From positions 41,176 through 105,175 of the forward strand of contig JALNXH010000012.1 in NCBI GenBank assembly GCA_023230455.1: DNA of 64,000 nucleotides, given 5' to 3'. The DNA is from Rhodocyclaceae bacterium (lineage in GTDB: Bacteria > Pseudomonadota > Gammaproteobacteria > Burkholderiales > Rhodocyclaceae). The notes under the pieces were generated by a model. That model ran no database searches. It worked only from the letters and a program-made list of their open reading frames with translations, and was not told the origin of the DNA. This document shows, in pieces, positions 16,855 through 26,028 of the stretch. Position 1 is the stretch's first letter. The number at the start of each line of letters is the position of its first letter. Position numbers and translations under genes: made by a program.

Positions 16855-17510
16855 AACAATCCTCCGGCAGAGCCGGAGGCATTCAAATGTGAGCCGCTCG
16901 AAGCAGCTAGTCGGAGTCGCTAACGCGGCTCCGCATTGCGGGAGCCACCTGATCGGTGGTCGCTTATCTCCATAGGCCGAGTTGATCCAACCGCTCGTCC
17001 TCTTGCTCCTGCTTCCTGATGTACTCGCGGACAACCCCCTCGTCTCGGCCAACAGTCGATACAAAGTAGCCTCGGGCCCAGAAGTGTTGCCCGACGAAGT
17101 TGCGCTTCCGCTCTCCGTACGCCCGTGCCAAATGAATCGCGCTCTTGCCCTTGATGAAACCAATCACCTGCGATACCGCGTACTTCTGCGGTATCGCAAT
17201 CATCATGTGCACATGATCAACCATCAGGTGGCCTTCCACAATCTCGCTTTCCTTCTGCGCGGCAAGCTTCCGGAATACCTCTCCAAGATGCCTGCGCAGT
17301 TCTCCGTACAACGTCTTTCGGCGGCGTTTGGGAATGAATATCACGTGATATTTGCAGTCCCACGCCAAGTGGCTCAAACTTTCATACTTGTCCATCACGA
17401 TTCTTCCTTTCGTTTGCTTGGCGGCTCACGTCTGGAAGTTTCTACGATGGACATCCCCTGAAATGTCAAACTTCTACTGCCTCCCCGGCAGAGCCGGGGG
17501 AACTCCTTAA
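16855..17510 (-). mobile_element. IS200/IS605-family insertion sequence with subterminal hairpins
   Basis: The element holds one tnpA gene on the minus strand. Hairpins lie near both ends: CCTCCGGC-AGA-GCCGGAGG at about 16861-16879 and CCCCGGC-AGA-GCCGGGG at about 17481-17503. The two hairpins share the same AGA loop and related stems, as expected for the ends recognised by IS200-type transposases, which leave no terminal inverted repeats. The limits given are approximate because the exact cleavage sites cannot be read by eye. No accessory tnpB gene is present. It sits between the YceH gene and a small unknown gene. Confidence 0.8.
16964..17395 (-). CDS. tnpA: IS200-type transposase TnpA (HUH, Y1)
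   Basis: 143 residues, full length for this family. It begins MDKYESLSHLAWDCKYHVIF, carries the HUH motif as HVHMM near residue 65, and has the catalytic tyrosine in EYIRKQEQE near 127. These enzymes cut and join single-stranded DNA at hairpin ends. AAGGAAGAATC precedes the start; a GTG one codon upstream is the alternative. The gene appears intact, so the element may still be active. Confidence 0.95.
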   Translation of the reverse strand: MDKYESLSHLAWDCKYHVIFIPKRRRKTLYGELRRHLGEVFRKLAAQKESEIVEGHLMVDHVHMMIAIPQKYAVSQVIGFIKGKSAIHLARAYGERKRNFVGQHFWARGYFVSTVGRDEGVVREYIRKQEQEDERLDQLGLWR

Positions 17511-17618
17511 GTTGTCAATGTGGCCGCGCTGAAAAATCCAGCCCGGCAACGCCGATCTGGGCCGGTTGCTCGACGACATGCGACGGAGGCTTATATCGCC
17601 GGGCAGATCGTCAAAGCG

Positions 17619-17966
17619 TCAGCGATTCGACGCGGTAAGCGCCGCGACCGTGGCCAGACCATCGCGCAACTGGCCGAGCTGCGCCACTTCGGTGCCCGCG
17701 CCCTCGTGAATCGGCGTCCGGTTTTCGGTCGACTCCAGCGCCCGACTGGCGTAACCGATGGACGCCACGTACATACGCATTGCCAGCAGACCAAGCGCGG
17801 CGGCGAGATCCTGCGACTCCCAGGCATCCGGCGGCCGCCGTTCGGCCTCGATCGCGTCGAGAATGGCGGCGATGAATTGTTCCACCGTCTGTTTTTTCCG
17901 CTGCGCTGAAAATCCGCTGAATTCGTCCGGTGTCGGCAGCGTAGCCATCAGGGCTTTTCTATACAT
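17619..17966 (-). CDS. Small protein of unknown function
   Basis: 115 residues starting MYRKALMATLPTPDEFSGF. A GGAGGA site lies seven bases before the ATG at 17966; another ATG two codons upstream overlaps the site too closely. The middle (AIEAERRPPDAWESQDLAAALGLLAMRMYVASIGY) looks helical, and here only the short part ALGLLAMRMY need be noted. There is no signal peptide or membrane helix. It is divergent from the hydrolase gene at 18186. I do not recognise the family. Confidence 0.6.
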   Translation of the reverse strand: MYRKALMATLPTPDEFSGFSAQRKKQTVEQFIAAILDAIEAERRPPDAWESQDLAAALGLLAMRMYVASIGYASRALESTENRTPIHEGAGTEVAQLGQLRDGLATVAALTASNR

Positions 17967-18185
17967 AACCATTCCTCCGCGTTGGGTTCATGCTCCGGTC
18001 CAGTCAATTTGCATTCCGGCTTGCCGAATGATAGTCCGGCGTTCCACCGAAATCGATCTCCAGTCGAGACTGGCCAGCGATTAACGTTGCAAACGAGACA
18101 AAATCTGCGCCCTCGCTTTGCAACATGCAGCGAATCGGATAGCCTCGATGGTTTGTTGCAACGCTCGGAAATACGCCCGTTCACC

Positions 18186-18983
18186 ATGTCGACCGCCCGC
18201 CAGAATCCTCGCCTGCACACCCTCCGGATTGACGGCAGGACGCTTGAATATCAGCGACTGCACTCGGCCCACCCCGTGGCTGGGCAGCCGCCGCTGGTCT
18301 TCCTCCACGAAGGCCTCGGCTGCATCGCCATGTGGCGCGATTTTCCGCAGCGCGTGGCGGATGCCACTGGTTGCGCGGTCGTCGTCTATTCACGCTATGG
18401 GCACGGCAAATCAGCACCGCTGGCGCAGGCCCGCCGCGGCGACTACCTGCACGACGAGGCGCTCAATGCGCTGCCCGAATTCCTCGCCAGACTCGAACTC
18501 GAGCGTCCCTTCCTGTTCGGCCACAGCGACGGCGCGTCGATTGCGCTGATTCATGCCAGTGCCGGACACCCGGTCAGTGGACTGATCGTCGAAGCACCCC
18601 ATGTCATGGTCGAGGACATTACGCTGGCGGGCATCGCCGCAACGGTCAGCGCCTACGCAAACACGGATCTCCCCTCACGCCTCGGCCGCCATCATCACAA
18701 CGCGGATGCCCTGTTTCGCGGCTGGAGCGAAACTTGGCTCGACCCGGCGTTCCGCAACTGGAACATCGAGAGCGGCCTGCGCAACATCGCGGCACCGATC
18801 CTCGCCATTCAGGGCGAAGGCGACGAATACGCGACGATGGCGCAGATCGAGCGCATCGCCGCCGCGGCGGCAGACGTGGAGCTGCTCAAGCTGGCCGATT
18901 GCGGCCATTCGCCGCATCGCGATCAGGCGGAGACGGTGATCGATGCGGTGCGGCGATTCGTCGCCCGTTGCGCCGCCGACTAG
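18186..18983 (+). CDS. Alpha/beta-hydrolase family protein
   Basis: 265 residues from the ATG at 18186 (MSTARQNPRLHTLRI); longer in-frame starts upstream give unlikely sequence. The catalytic serine is in FGHSDGAS near residue 114, the acid in GEGDEY near 212, and the histidine in CGHSPH near 240. An oxyanion-type FLHEGLG lies near 40. This places it among soluble esterase/lactonase/C-C hydrolases such as MhpC or enol-lactone hydrolases. It converges on the isochorismatase-like gene with a 16-base gap. The substrate is unknown. Confidence 0.85.
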   Translation: MSTARQNPRLHTLRIDGRTLEYQRLHSAHPVAGQPPLVFLHEGLGCIAMWRDFPQRVADATGCAVVVYSRYGHGKSAPLAQARRGDYLHDEALNALPEFLARLELERPFLFGHSDGASIALIHASAGHPVSGLIVEAPHVMVEDITLAGIAATVSAYANTDLPSRLGRHHHNADALFRGWSETWLDPAFRNWNIESGLRNIAAPILAIQGEGDEYATMAQIERIAAAAADVELLKLADCGHSPHRDQAETVIDAVRRFVARCAAD

Positions 18984-18999
18984 CCAAGGGGAAGTGCGC

Positions 19000-19542
19000 T
19001 CAGCGCAGATACTTGCGGCTGCATTCCTTGAATTCGGGCGTCCCCGCGCGGCGCAGCCACTCGAAAAAGACCATTTCCCGGGTGACGGCGGTGATGCCCG
19101 CCGCGGCCATGCGTTGCAGCGCAACCTGCCTGTCTTCATCCGCGCGCGCGGCGATGGCATCGCTGACCACGAAGACATCCTTGCCGGCCGCGGCGAGATC
19201 GAGCGCGGTGAGCATGACGCAGGCGTGGGCCTCGATGCCGCAGAGGATCCACTGTTGGCGTGAAGCCTCCGCCCGCCCCTCGAAGCAGCCGCCCTCGACG
19301 CAGGAAAAATGCGCCTTGTGCACGACGCTGCCGTCCGCCACACGTGCCGCGAGATCGGGCAGTACCTCGCCCAGCCCCCTGGCATAGTGGGTCGAGAGCA
19401 GCACCGGCACGCCGAGATCGTTGGCCAGGTCGATCAACCCGGCGCAACGCGCGTGGATCTGCGCATGCTCCGGGATCAGGTCGAGCACCCTGGCCTGCAT
19501 GTCGATGACCAGCAGTACGGATTTTCCCCGGTCGATTTTCAT
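19000..19542 (-). CDS. Isochorismatase-like cysteine hydrolase
   Basis: 180 residues starting MKIDRGKSVLLVIDMQ; GGGAGAGG lies before this ATG. The catalytic triad of the family can be placed: Asp in VIDMQ, Lys in VHKAHFS and Cys in GIEAHACV. Members hydrolyse amides or vinyl ethers (for example YcaC- or nicotinamidase-like). It is the last gene of the twelve-gene minus-strand run that includes acoXABC. Its role there is not clear. Confidence 0.88.
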   Translation of the reverse strand: MKIDRGKSVLLVIDMQARVLDLIPEHAQIHARCAGLIDLANDLGVPVLLSTHYARGLGEVLPDLAARVADGSVVHKAHFSCVEGGCFEGRAEASRQQWILCGIEAHACVMLTALDLAAAGKDVFVVSDAIAARADEDRQVALQRMAAAGITAVTREMVFFEWLRRAGTPEFKECSRKYLR

Positions 19543-19599
19543 GGTTCGCCTCTCCCGCCCGTGGCGGATGGATTCGACGCGGGGATCAGCCACCGCAGA

Positions 19600-20418
19600 T
19601 CAGCGCATCACGTTGAGCAGGATTCCGCCGTCGACGTCGATCTGCTGCCCCGTGATGTTGGCGGCGCCGCTACCGGCGAGGAAAGCCGCCAGATGACCAA
19701 TGTCCTCGGGCATCTGCTCGCGGCCCATCGGCGTGTTCTTCTTCACCACGTCGAGAAAGACTTCCCGCGGCGTGAGATTGGCGTAGTCCGGCACCGAACC
19801 CTTGATCAGATTGGCCAGCACTTCCCACGACTTGGTCCACAGGAAACCAGGGCAGATCGCGTTGACGCGGATCAGGTCGGGGCCCAGCTCCAGCGCCAGG
19901 CTGCGCGTCAGGCTGATGACCCCGGCCTTGGCGGCGGCATAGGCGGGAATCGAGGGCATGGCCATGCGGCCGGCGATGGACGCGATGTTGATGATCGCAC
20001 CGCCGCCGCGCGCCTTGAGCGCGGGAATGGCCACCTTGCAACCGCAGAAGGTCGTCTTCAGGTTGGCCTGCACCTGGTTGTCCCAACCGCGCTCGGTCAC
20101 GTTGGTGAACGGCAGGCCGAAGCCCATCGACTCCAGGTCGTTGGCGCCGATGCCGGCGTTGTTGACCATGATGTCGAGGCCGCCGAACTTTGCCACGGCC
20201 TGGGCGACGCAGTCCGCCATCTGCGCTTCGTCGGCGGCATCGGCGGTAACACCGATGCCGCCGTTGGCCAGACTGGCAGCGGTTTCCCGTGCGGTCGCGC
20301 CGTCCAGGTCGGAAATGGCGACCGCCGCGCCCTGATCGGCCAGACAGCGGGCGATAGCGGCACCGATGCCGCGAGCACCGCCAGTGACGAGAGCGACTTT
20401 CCCCTTCAGTGTTGTCAT
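19600..20418 (-). CDS. Short-chain dehydrogenase/reductase (FabG-like)
   Basis: 272 residues starting MTTLKGKVALVTGGARGIG, with GGAGGAAATGCA as ribosome-binding site. It has the TGGARGIG cofactor loop, NNAGIG, the serine in IINIASIAGR and the YAAAKAG catalytic pair. It is therefore a classical SDR that should use NAD(P). The end ITGQQIDVDGGI is typical. It lies 85 bases after the acyl-CoA synthetase and in the aco run, so it could act on a hydroxyacyl or diol/ketone intermediate. Confidence 0.9.
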   Translation of the reverse strand: MTTLKGKVALVTGGARGIGAAIARCLADQGAAVAISDLDGATARETAASLANGGIGVTADAADEAQMADCVAQAVAKFGGLDIMVNNAGIGANDLESMGFGLPFTNVTERGWDNQVQANLKTTFCGCKVAIPALKARGGGAIINIASIAGRMAMPSIPAYAAAKAGVISLTRSLALELGPDLIRVNAICPGFLWTKSWEVLANLIKGSVPDYANLTPREVFLDVVKKNTPMGREQMPEDIGHLAAFLAGSGAANITGQQIDVDGGILLNVMR

Positions 20419-20503
20419 TGCATTTCCTCCTGTTTTTTCGATTGGATGGGCATTCCGCTCGGAATGCGACATTTACGGCAAACGGTTTTTATGGGCGCGC
20501 TGC

Positions 20504-22054
20504 TCACACCTTGCGTTCGCGCCCTTCCCAGTAGGACTTGCGCAGCTCGCGCTTGAGTATCTTCCCGGCGCCCGACATGGGCAGCGCAGCGCTGAATTCG
20601 ATCGAGCGCGGGCATTTGTAGCCGGCGATCCGTTCGCGGCAATGGCGGCGGATTTCCTCGTCGTCCGCCAGGGCGCCCGCGCGCAGCACGACGACGGCAT
20701 GCACCGCCTCGCCGTACAGATCGTGGGGAATGCCGATCACGGCGCAGCTCGCCACCGCAGGGTGGGAGGCCACCGCGTTCTCGACCTCGGCCGAATAGAC
20801 GTTCTCGCCGCCGCTGACGATCATGTCCTTCATGCGATCCACGATGTAGACGAAACCCTCGTCGTCCATGTAGGCGCCGTCGCCGGTATGCATCCAGCCG
20901 CCGCGCGTCGCCGCCGCGGTCTCTTCCGGTTTGTTCCAATAGCCGAGCATCATCTGCGGCCCGCGCGCGACCACCTCGCCGACTTCGCCGCGCGGCATTT
21001 CAGTGTCGTCGGGTCCGACCACCCGGACCTCGCTCATGATCGATGCCCGACCGGCGGAACGGTGCTTGCCGAGCCGGCGCCCTTCCTCGGTGTGGTAGCA
21101 GGACGCCAGCACGGTGATGAGCGGGGAGAGCTCGGTCATGCCGTATACCTGGATGAACTTCGTCCCTGGCAGCGCCCGCGTGGCGCGCACCAGCACCGCC
21201 TCCGAAATCACCGAAGCACCGTAGAACAGCCGTTGCAGCGAAGTGAGGTTGAACTCATCGCGCTGCGGATGATCGGCCAGCATCTGGATCATCGTCGGCA
21301 CGATCAGCGTGTCGGTCACGCCCTCGTCCTGGATCGCGCGCATGGCGGCCAGCGGCTCGAAGGCGGGAATGACGACGTGGGTGGACTCGACGATCAGCGC
21401 GCTGATGAACTGCAGCATGTCCGCCGCGTGGAACATCGGCGCCGCATGCAGGCAGACCGGACCGATCGACTCGCCGCTGCCGACGACGCCGAGTGCGGAT
21501 GAGATCAGGTTGGCGTGGCTGAGCATCACCCCCTTGGGAAACCCCGTGGTGCCGCCGGTGTAACAGACCGCGGCGAGATCGTCGCCGCCGCGATCGGCAT
21601 TGGCGACCGGCTCGGCGGCGTCGATCAGCGCTTCGAGTCCGCTCATGCCCGCGGGCGTCGCCGCCTCGCCCCAGTAGAGAAGATGCTTCAGCGCCTTCGA
21701 TGTTTTGCCGACCGTCTTCGCGGTGTCGGCGAAGGCATCGTCGACGATCAGGATCTGCGTCGCGCAATCGTCGAGCGAATAGGCGATCTCCGCCGCGCTC
21801 CAGCGGATGTTGACCGGATTGGCGGCGCCGCCGGCCCACCAGATCGCCAGATAGGCCTCAAGGTAACGGTCGGAGTTGAGCGAAAGAATCGCCACCCGGT
21901 CGTCGGCCGCCACGCCAAGCGAGCGCAACACAGCCGCCAGCCGCGCCACGCGGTCGGCCATCTGGCGAAACGTCCGGCGCCGCGCGCCGCACACGGTGGC
22001 TGTCGCCTCCGGCTTCCGCTGCACAGCGCGCAGCAGTCCCTGGGTCAGATACAT
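20504..22054 (-). CDS. Acyl-CoA synthetase (AMP-forming)
   Basis: 516 residues starting MYLTQGLLRAVQRKPEA, with GGGAGGATGTGAC before the ATG. It has the P-loop-like YTGGTTGFPKGVMLSH, the acceptor motif YGMTELSP, the GDGAYMDDEGFVYIVDR block and the hinge/lysine region GAGKILKREL. It activates a carboxylic acid through an acyl-adenylate and forms a CoA thioester. The acid may be medium-chain or aromatic; this cannot be told. It overlaps the end of the lipoate-ligase-like gene by ten bases, so the two are likely co-translated. Confidence 0.93.
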   Translation of the reverse strand: MYLTQGLLRAVQRKPEATATVCGARRRTFRQMADRVARLAAVLRSLGVAADDRVAILSLNSDRYLEAYLAIWWAGGAANPVNIRWSAAEIAYSLDDCATQILIVDDAFADTAKTVGKTSKALKHLLYWGEAATPAGMSGLEALIDAAEPVANADRGGDDLAAVCYTGGTTGFPKGVMLSHANLISSALGVVGSGESIGPVCLHAAPMFHAADMLQFISALIVESTHVVIPAFEPLAAMRAIQDEGVTDTLIVPTMIQMLADHPQRDEFNLTSLQRLFYGASVISEAVLVRATRALPGTKFIQVYGMTELSPLITVLASCYHTEEGRRLGKHRSAGRASIMSEVRVVGPDDTEMPRGEVGEVVARGPQMMLGYWNKPEETAAATRGGWMHTGDGAYMDDEGFVYIVDRMKDMIVSGGENVYSAEVENAVASHPAVASCAVIGIPHDLYGEAVHAVVVLRAGALADDEEIRRHCRERIAGYKCPRSIEFSAALPMSGAGKILKRELRKSYWEGRERKV

Positions 22055-22860
22055 GTCACATCCTCCCTGTCTGTGGTTTTCTTTCCGGCACCGCCCGCCG
22101 GCAGGCACTCCCGCGGCCGCACAGTGTTTGCGCTCCGGCTGAGGAGACTATCAAAAATACGCTCTGCGACGCCACGCTCCAGATCGTCTCCAGCGACCGC
22201 CAGCGTGCCGGTGGCGTGCTCGACGGCCACGCTGGTCAGCGCCCCTGCCGCATACCGCCGCGGACTGCCGGCCTCGGCTTCGAAGGCGTTGAGCACCGCC
22301 GTCAGCGCGACCGGATCGATGGCGGCAAGCACCAGCGCATGGGCCAGCACCACATGGCCATCTCCCGCGCGGCGCCAGAACTGGGCGGTGCCGGCAATCT
22401 TCCGGCCACCGACGGCGAGATTGAAACGGCCGTCGCAAAAACTGCCGAGCACCGCAGACGGCGTGGCGGTGCCGCGCAGGCCGAGCGCCTGCGCGAGAAG
22501 AGCGCACAGCGTCGTGTAGATGTCTTCGCTCCCCGCCAGGGCGCCGGCAGAGGTGCGCCAGGCCACGCTCAGGTTGAGGATGCCCGGCCCTTGCGGCACC
22601 GCACCGCCACCGCTGCGGCGTACCCGGACGGGCATGCCGCGCCGTTCCGAGCCGGCCGCCGCCTTGTCGAAATCAGCCAGGGCGCGGTATTTCTTCGATA
22701 CCACCAGCAGCGGCCGACTGCGCCAGATCCGTGCACCGGAAAATCCGTCGGCCGCTCGCGCAAGCAATTCATCCTCCAGCGCCAAACCGTCGTCCAGCGG
22801 GCTCGATTCGATCGCAATCGAATCGATGCGTTGCGGCCAGCCGCCGGCAGTCCCGCTCAT
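22045..22860 (-). CDS. Lipoate-protein ligase-like protein (LplA/LipM family)
   Basis: 271 residues of the biotin/lipoate ligase fold. The lipoate-binding loop VRRSGGGAVPQGPGILN lies near residue 80 and the catalytic lysine block VGGRKIAGTAQ near 150. It would attach lipoate (or octanoate) to a target lysine. The gene starts inside the acoC stop codon (ATGA), so it is translated with the lipoylated E2 protein. This suggests a dedicated lipoylation enzyme for AcoC. The C-terminal part is short compared with E. coli LplA. Confidence 0.88.
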   Translation of the reverse strand: MSGTAGGWPQRIDSIAIESSPLDDGLALEDELLARAADGFSGARIWRSRPLLVVSKKYRALADFDKAAAGSERRGMPVRVRRSGGGAVPQGPGILNLSVAWRTSAGALAGSEDIYTTLCALLAQALGLRGTATPSAVLGSFCDGRFNLAVGGRKIAGTAQFWRRAGDGHVVLAHALVLAAIDPVALTAVLNAFEAEAGSPRRYAAGALTSVAVEHATGTLAVAGDDLERGVAERIFDSLLSRSANTVRPRECLPAGGAGKKTTDREDVTCI

Positions 22861-23984
22861 GCACTGGAGCGAAGATGCTCGACCAGCAGCGCATTGACTT
22901 CGCGTGCCCGTTCCATCTGCACCATATGCCCCGCTCCATCGAGAACATGCACCTTCGCCGCCGCGCCGGCCGCCGTCGCATGGCGTGACGGGATGATCCG
23001 GTCTGCGCTGCCCCAGATCACCTGTACCGGAATGCCGCTGTCGGCGATGCCCCTGCCCGGCTGATCGCTCTGCCGGCCGCCGGCAAACAGGCCCGCAGCC
23101 AGGTCGGTCAGCGCCGCGCCAACGCCGTCCAGACGCTTGAAGCGGAGCACGTCGTCGAGCAGTTGCCGGCTCACCAAGCTGGCATCGGCGAACAGCCGTT
23201 CCATGACCGGCTTGAGTTCCCGCCGCGACGAAGCGGCAACGAATCCACCGAGGTAGTCGGCGTCGATTTCATCGCCCAGGCCAGCGCTCGCGATCAGCGT
23301 CAGCGAGGCGACGCGCTTTGCCGCAGCGCGCGCCATGCTTGCCGCGATGGTGCCGCCGAGCGAGTGGCCGACCAGATGCACGCGGTCCACGCCCAGGGCG
23401 TCGAGAAAGGCGAGGACGAAGGCCGACAGGTCGGCCAGCGTGGCGCCCGGCAGGCGCACCGCGGACTGACCATGGGCCGGCAGGTCGAGCGCGAGGGTGG
23501 GCAGGAACTCGCCCGCCGCGTCGATATTGAACAACCAGTTGTCCAGATCGCCGCCGAAACCGTGGATGAAAAGCACCGGCACGCCGTTGCGCAGGTCGCC
23601 GCGACCGGCATAGCGCACGCGCAGGCCGGCCACATCGACGAACTGATAAGCGTCGGCGGCGGCACCGCCCTGATCGTCCTCGGTCGCAGGCGCGACGTAG
23701 GCGGCCACGTAGGCATCGATCTCGGCATCGCCAACCTCCGCAGGCGCCAGCACGCCGAGCAGCGCTTTTACCGGCAGCAGCGCACCTTCCTGCGCCACCT
23801 TGCGGCGGAGGATGCCGGCTTCGGCGGCCTCGATTTCGTTGTTGATCTTGTCGGTCTCGACTTCCAGGAGCGGCATGCCGCTGCGCACCTCGGCGCCCTC
23901 GTCGACGAGCCAGGCGACGACGGTGCCTTCGCTCATCGACAGGCCCCACTTGGGCATGGTGATCGGGGTGATTGTTGCGCTCAT
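22857..23984 (-). CDS. acoC: Acetoin dehydrogenase E2 (lipoyl domain plus alpha/beta hydrolase fold)
   Basis: 375 residues starting MSATITPITMPKWGLSMSEG. The lipoyl domain covers about 1-80, with the modified lysine in ETDKINNE at residue 46. A linker leads to an alpha/beta-hydrolase domain (FIHGFGGDLDNW, then GHSLGG with the nucleophile serine). This lipoyl-hydrolase layout is specific for AcoC and differs from the usual catalytic domain of pyruvate dehydrogenase E2. AcoC transfers the acetyl group from acetoin cleavage to CoA. It shares one base with acoB (TGATG) and four with the ligase gene. Confidence 0.93.
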   Translation of the reverse strand: MSATITPITMPKWGLSMSEGTVVAWLVDEGAEVRSGMPLLEVETDKINNEIEAAEAGILRRKVAQEGALLPVKALLGVLAPAEVGDAEIDAYVAAYVAPATEDDQGGAAADAYQFVDVAGLRVRYAGRGDLRNGVPVLFIHGFGGDLDNWLFNIDAAGEFLPTLALDLPAHGQSAVRLPGATLADLSAFVLAFLDALGVDRVHLVGHSLGGTIAASMARAAAKRVASLTLIASAGLGDEIDADYLGGFVAASSRRELKPVMERLFADASLVSRQLLDDVLRFKRLDGVGAALTDLAAGLFAGGRQSDQPGRGIADSGIPVQVIWGSADRIIPSRHATAAGAAAKVHVLDGAGHMVQMERAREVNALLVEHLRSSA

Positions 23985-25000
23985 CAGTGACGTTTTCCTT
24001 CGAGGGTGCGGCGTACGGCAGCGGCGATCTTCGTGCTGTCCGGCAGGTAGATGTCTTCGAGTACCGGCGAAAACGGCACCGGCACGTGCGGCGGCGTGAC
24101 CATCATGATCGGTGCCTGCAAGGCGGCAAACGCGGCCTGCACCACTTGCGCCGAAATGTCGGTGGCGATATTGCAACGCGGGCTCGCTTCGTCGACGCAG
24201 ACCAGGCGCCCGGTTCTCTCGACGCTTTCGAGGATCGTGTCCATGTCCAGCGGCGACAGCGTGCGCAGATCGATCACCTCCGCATCGATGCCCTCCTTTT
24301 CCAGCAGCGCAGCCGCTTCGAGCGCCCGGTGCACCATCATTCCGTAGGTAACGATGGTGCAATCGTCGCCGTCGCGCACGATGTTGGCCTCGCCGAAGGG
24401 AATCGCGTAGGACGCCTCGGGCACTTCGCCCTCGATTCCGTAGAGCACCTTGTGCTCGCCAAAAATCACCGGGTCGTTGTCGCGGATGGCCTGGATCAGC
24501 AGTCCCTTGGCATCATAGGGATTGCTCGGGCAGACCACCTTCAGGCCGGGGATGTGGGTAAAGATCGGGGTCAGCATCTGGCTGTGCTGCGCGGCGGCGC
24601 GGAAGCCCGCTCCGATCATGGCGCGGATCACCACCGGGGTCTGCGCCTTGCCGCCGAACATGTAGCGGAACTTCGCCGCCTGGTTGTAGATCTGGTCGAA
24701 GCAGACGCCCATGAAGTCGATGAACTGGAGTTCGGCAATCGGCCGCATGCCGCAGACGGCGGCGCCGATCGCGGCGCCGACATAGGCCGATTCCGACAGC
24801 GGCGTGTCGAGCAAGCGGTCGCCGTACTTGCCGTAGAGCCCCTTGGTGACGCCGAGGGCACCGCCCCAGCAATCGATCTCGCCTTCGGAGCCGTGGCCGC
24901 CGACGATATCCTCCCCCATCATGATGACCCGCGGGTCACGGCTCATTTCCTGGTCGATGGCCTCGTTGATGGCCTGTCTGATGCTCAGTTTTCTTGCCAC
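23984..25000 (-). CDS. acoB: Acetoin dehydrogenase E1 beta subunit
   Basis: 338 residues of the transketolase-pyrimidine-domain family. It begins ARKLSIRQAINEAIDQEMSRD (quoted short as RQAINEAIDQEM) and continues VIMMGEDIVGGHGSEG, typical of the beta subunit of 2-oxo-acid or acetoin dehydrogenases. The C-terminal transketolase domain contains DLRTLSPLDMDTI and CVDEASPR. With AcoA it uses thiamine diphosphate to cleave acetoin to acetaldehyde and an acetyl group. It follows acoA after 32 bases and overlaps acoC. Confidence 0.93.
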   Translation of the reverse strand: MARKLSIRQAINEAIDQEMSRDPRVIMMGEDIVGGHGSEGEIDCWGGALGVTKGLYGKYGDRLLDTPLSESAYVGAAIGAAVCGMRPIAELQFIDFMGVCFDQIYNQAAKFRYMFGGKAQTPVVIRAMIGAGFRAAAQHSQMLTPIFTHIPGLKVVCPSNPYDAKGLLIQAIRDNDPVIFGEHKVLYGIEGEVPEASYAIPFGEANIVRDGDDCTIVTYGMMVHRALEAAALLEKEGIDAEVIDLRTLSPLDMDTILESVERTGRLVCVDEASPRCNIATDISAQVVQAAFAALQAPIMMVTPPHVPVPFSPVLEDIYLPDSTKIAAAVRRTLEGKRH

Positions 25001-25032
25001 GATTTTTCTCCTCGGTTCTCGGTAGCTGACGC

Positions 25033-26016
25033 TCAGTAACTAACGTATACGTCGGTCAGCAGATCCGCCGCCACGGGGTGGGGTGCGGCCTTGGCCTCGA
25101 TCACCGCACGATCGATCAGCGCGGCGACCTCGGCATCGACAGCGGCCAGCGCCGCCGCGCCGAGCACCCCGGTTGTCGTCACCGCGGCGACAAAGTGTTT
25201 GAGGCAGTCGCGATTGGCGCGGATGTCCTCCAGCTCGCCGGGGCCGCGATAGCCCTGCGCGTCGCCCTCGAAGTGGCCGTAGAAACGCACCATCCGGCAT
25301 TCCATCAGCGACGGGCCGCCGCCTTCGCGGGCGCGGCGGATGACTTCCCCGGCCGCCTCATGCACGGCGAAGAAATCGGTGCCGTCGACCGCGATGCCGG
25401 GCAGGCCGAAACCGGCTGCCCGATCGACGAAACTGTCCACCGCGACGCCGTAATTGCGCGAGGTGGCTTCGGCATAACCGTTGTTCTCGACCACAAAAAC
25501 AATGGGCAGATTCCATACCGCGGCCAGATTCAGGCTTTCGAGAAAAGTGCCCTGATTGGAGGCGCCATCGCCGACGAAGTTGATCGCCACGGCGCCCTTG
25601 CCCTGGTACTTCGCCGCCAGCGCCGCGCCGCACGCCAGCGGAGCGCCGGCGCCGAGGATGCCGTTGGCTCCCAGCATGCCCTTGTCGATGTCGGCGATGT
25701 GCATCGAACCACCCTTGCCCTGGCAGGAGCCGCCTTTCCGCCCGTAGATCTCCTTCATCATCGCCATCACATCGACGCCTTTGGCGATGCAGTGGCCATG
25801 CCCCCGGTGCGTGCTGGCGATGCGGTCGGCGTCGGTGAGGTGGGAGATGATGCCGACCGCCGAGGCCTCCTCGCCGGCATACAGATGCACGAAGCCCGGC
25901 ATGTCGCCGGCCGCGAATTCGACGTGCAGGCGCTCCTCGAATTCGCGGATGGTGCGCATCGTTCGATAGGCTTGCAGAATCGCCGCCGGATCGAGCGCAA
26001 GCGGATGACTCGTCAT
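25033..26016 (-). CDS. acoA: Acetoin dehydrogenase E1 alpha subunit
   Basis: 327 residues. The thiamine diphosphate motif is present as VGDGASNQGTFLESLNLA, with NNGYAEATSR after it. The start (MRTIREFEERLHVEF after a short lead) and GFVHLYAGEEASAVG match E1-alpha proteins. The absence of extra N-terminal sequence fits AcoA rather than branched-chain or pyruvate E1. It starts 12 bases after the acoX stop. Confidence 0.93.
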   Translation of the reverse strand: MTSHPLALDPAAILQAYRTMRTIREFEERLHVEFAAGDMPGFVHLYAGEEASAVGIISHLTDADRIASTHRGHGHCIAKGVDVMAMMKEIYGRKGGSCQGKGGSMHIADIDKGMLGANGILGAGAPLACGAALAAKYQGKGAVAINFVGDGASNQGTFLESLNLAAVWNLPIVFVVENNGYAEATSRNYGVAVDSFVDRAAGFGLPGIAVDGTDFFAVHEAAGEVIRRAREGGGPSLMECRMVRFYGHFEGDAQGYRGPGELEDIRANRDCLKHFVAAVTTTGVLGAAALAAVDAEVAALIDRAVIEAKAAPHPVAADLLTDVYVSY

Positions 26017-26028
26017 GGTGTTCCCCCT

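Noticed and set aside
16855..17510. Idea that the IS200 transposase is the RAYT that mobilises the two REPIN-like repeats
   Set aside because: The hairpins of the IS (GCCGGAGG stems with AGA loop) do not resemble the repeat arms (TTAAGTC, CGTTCG). The protein looks like a plain IS200 TnpA.
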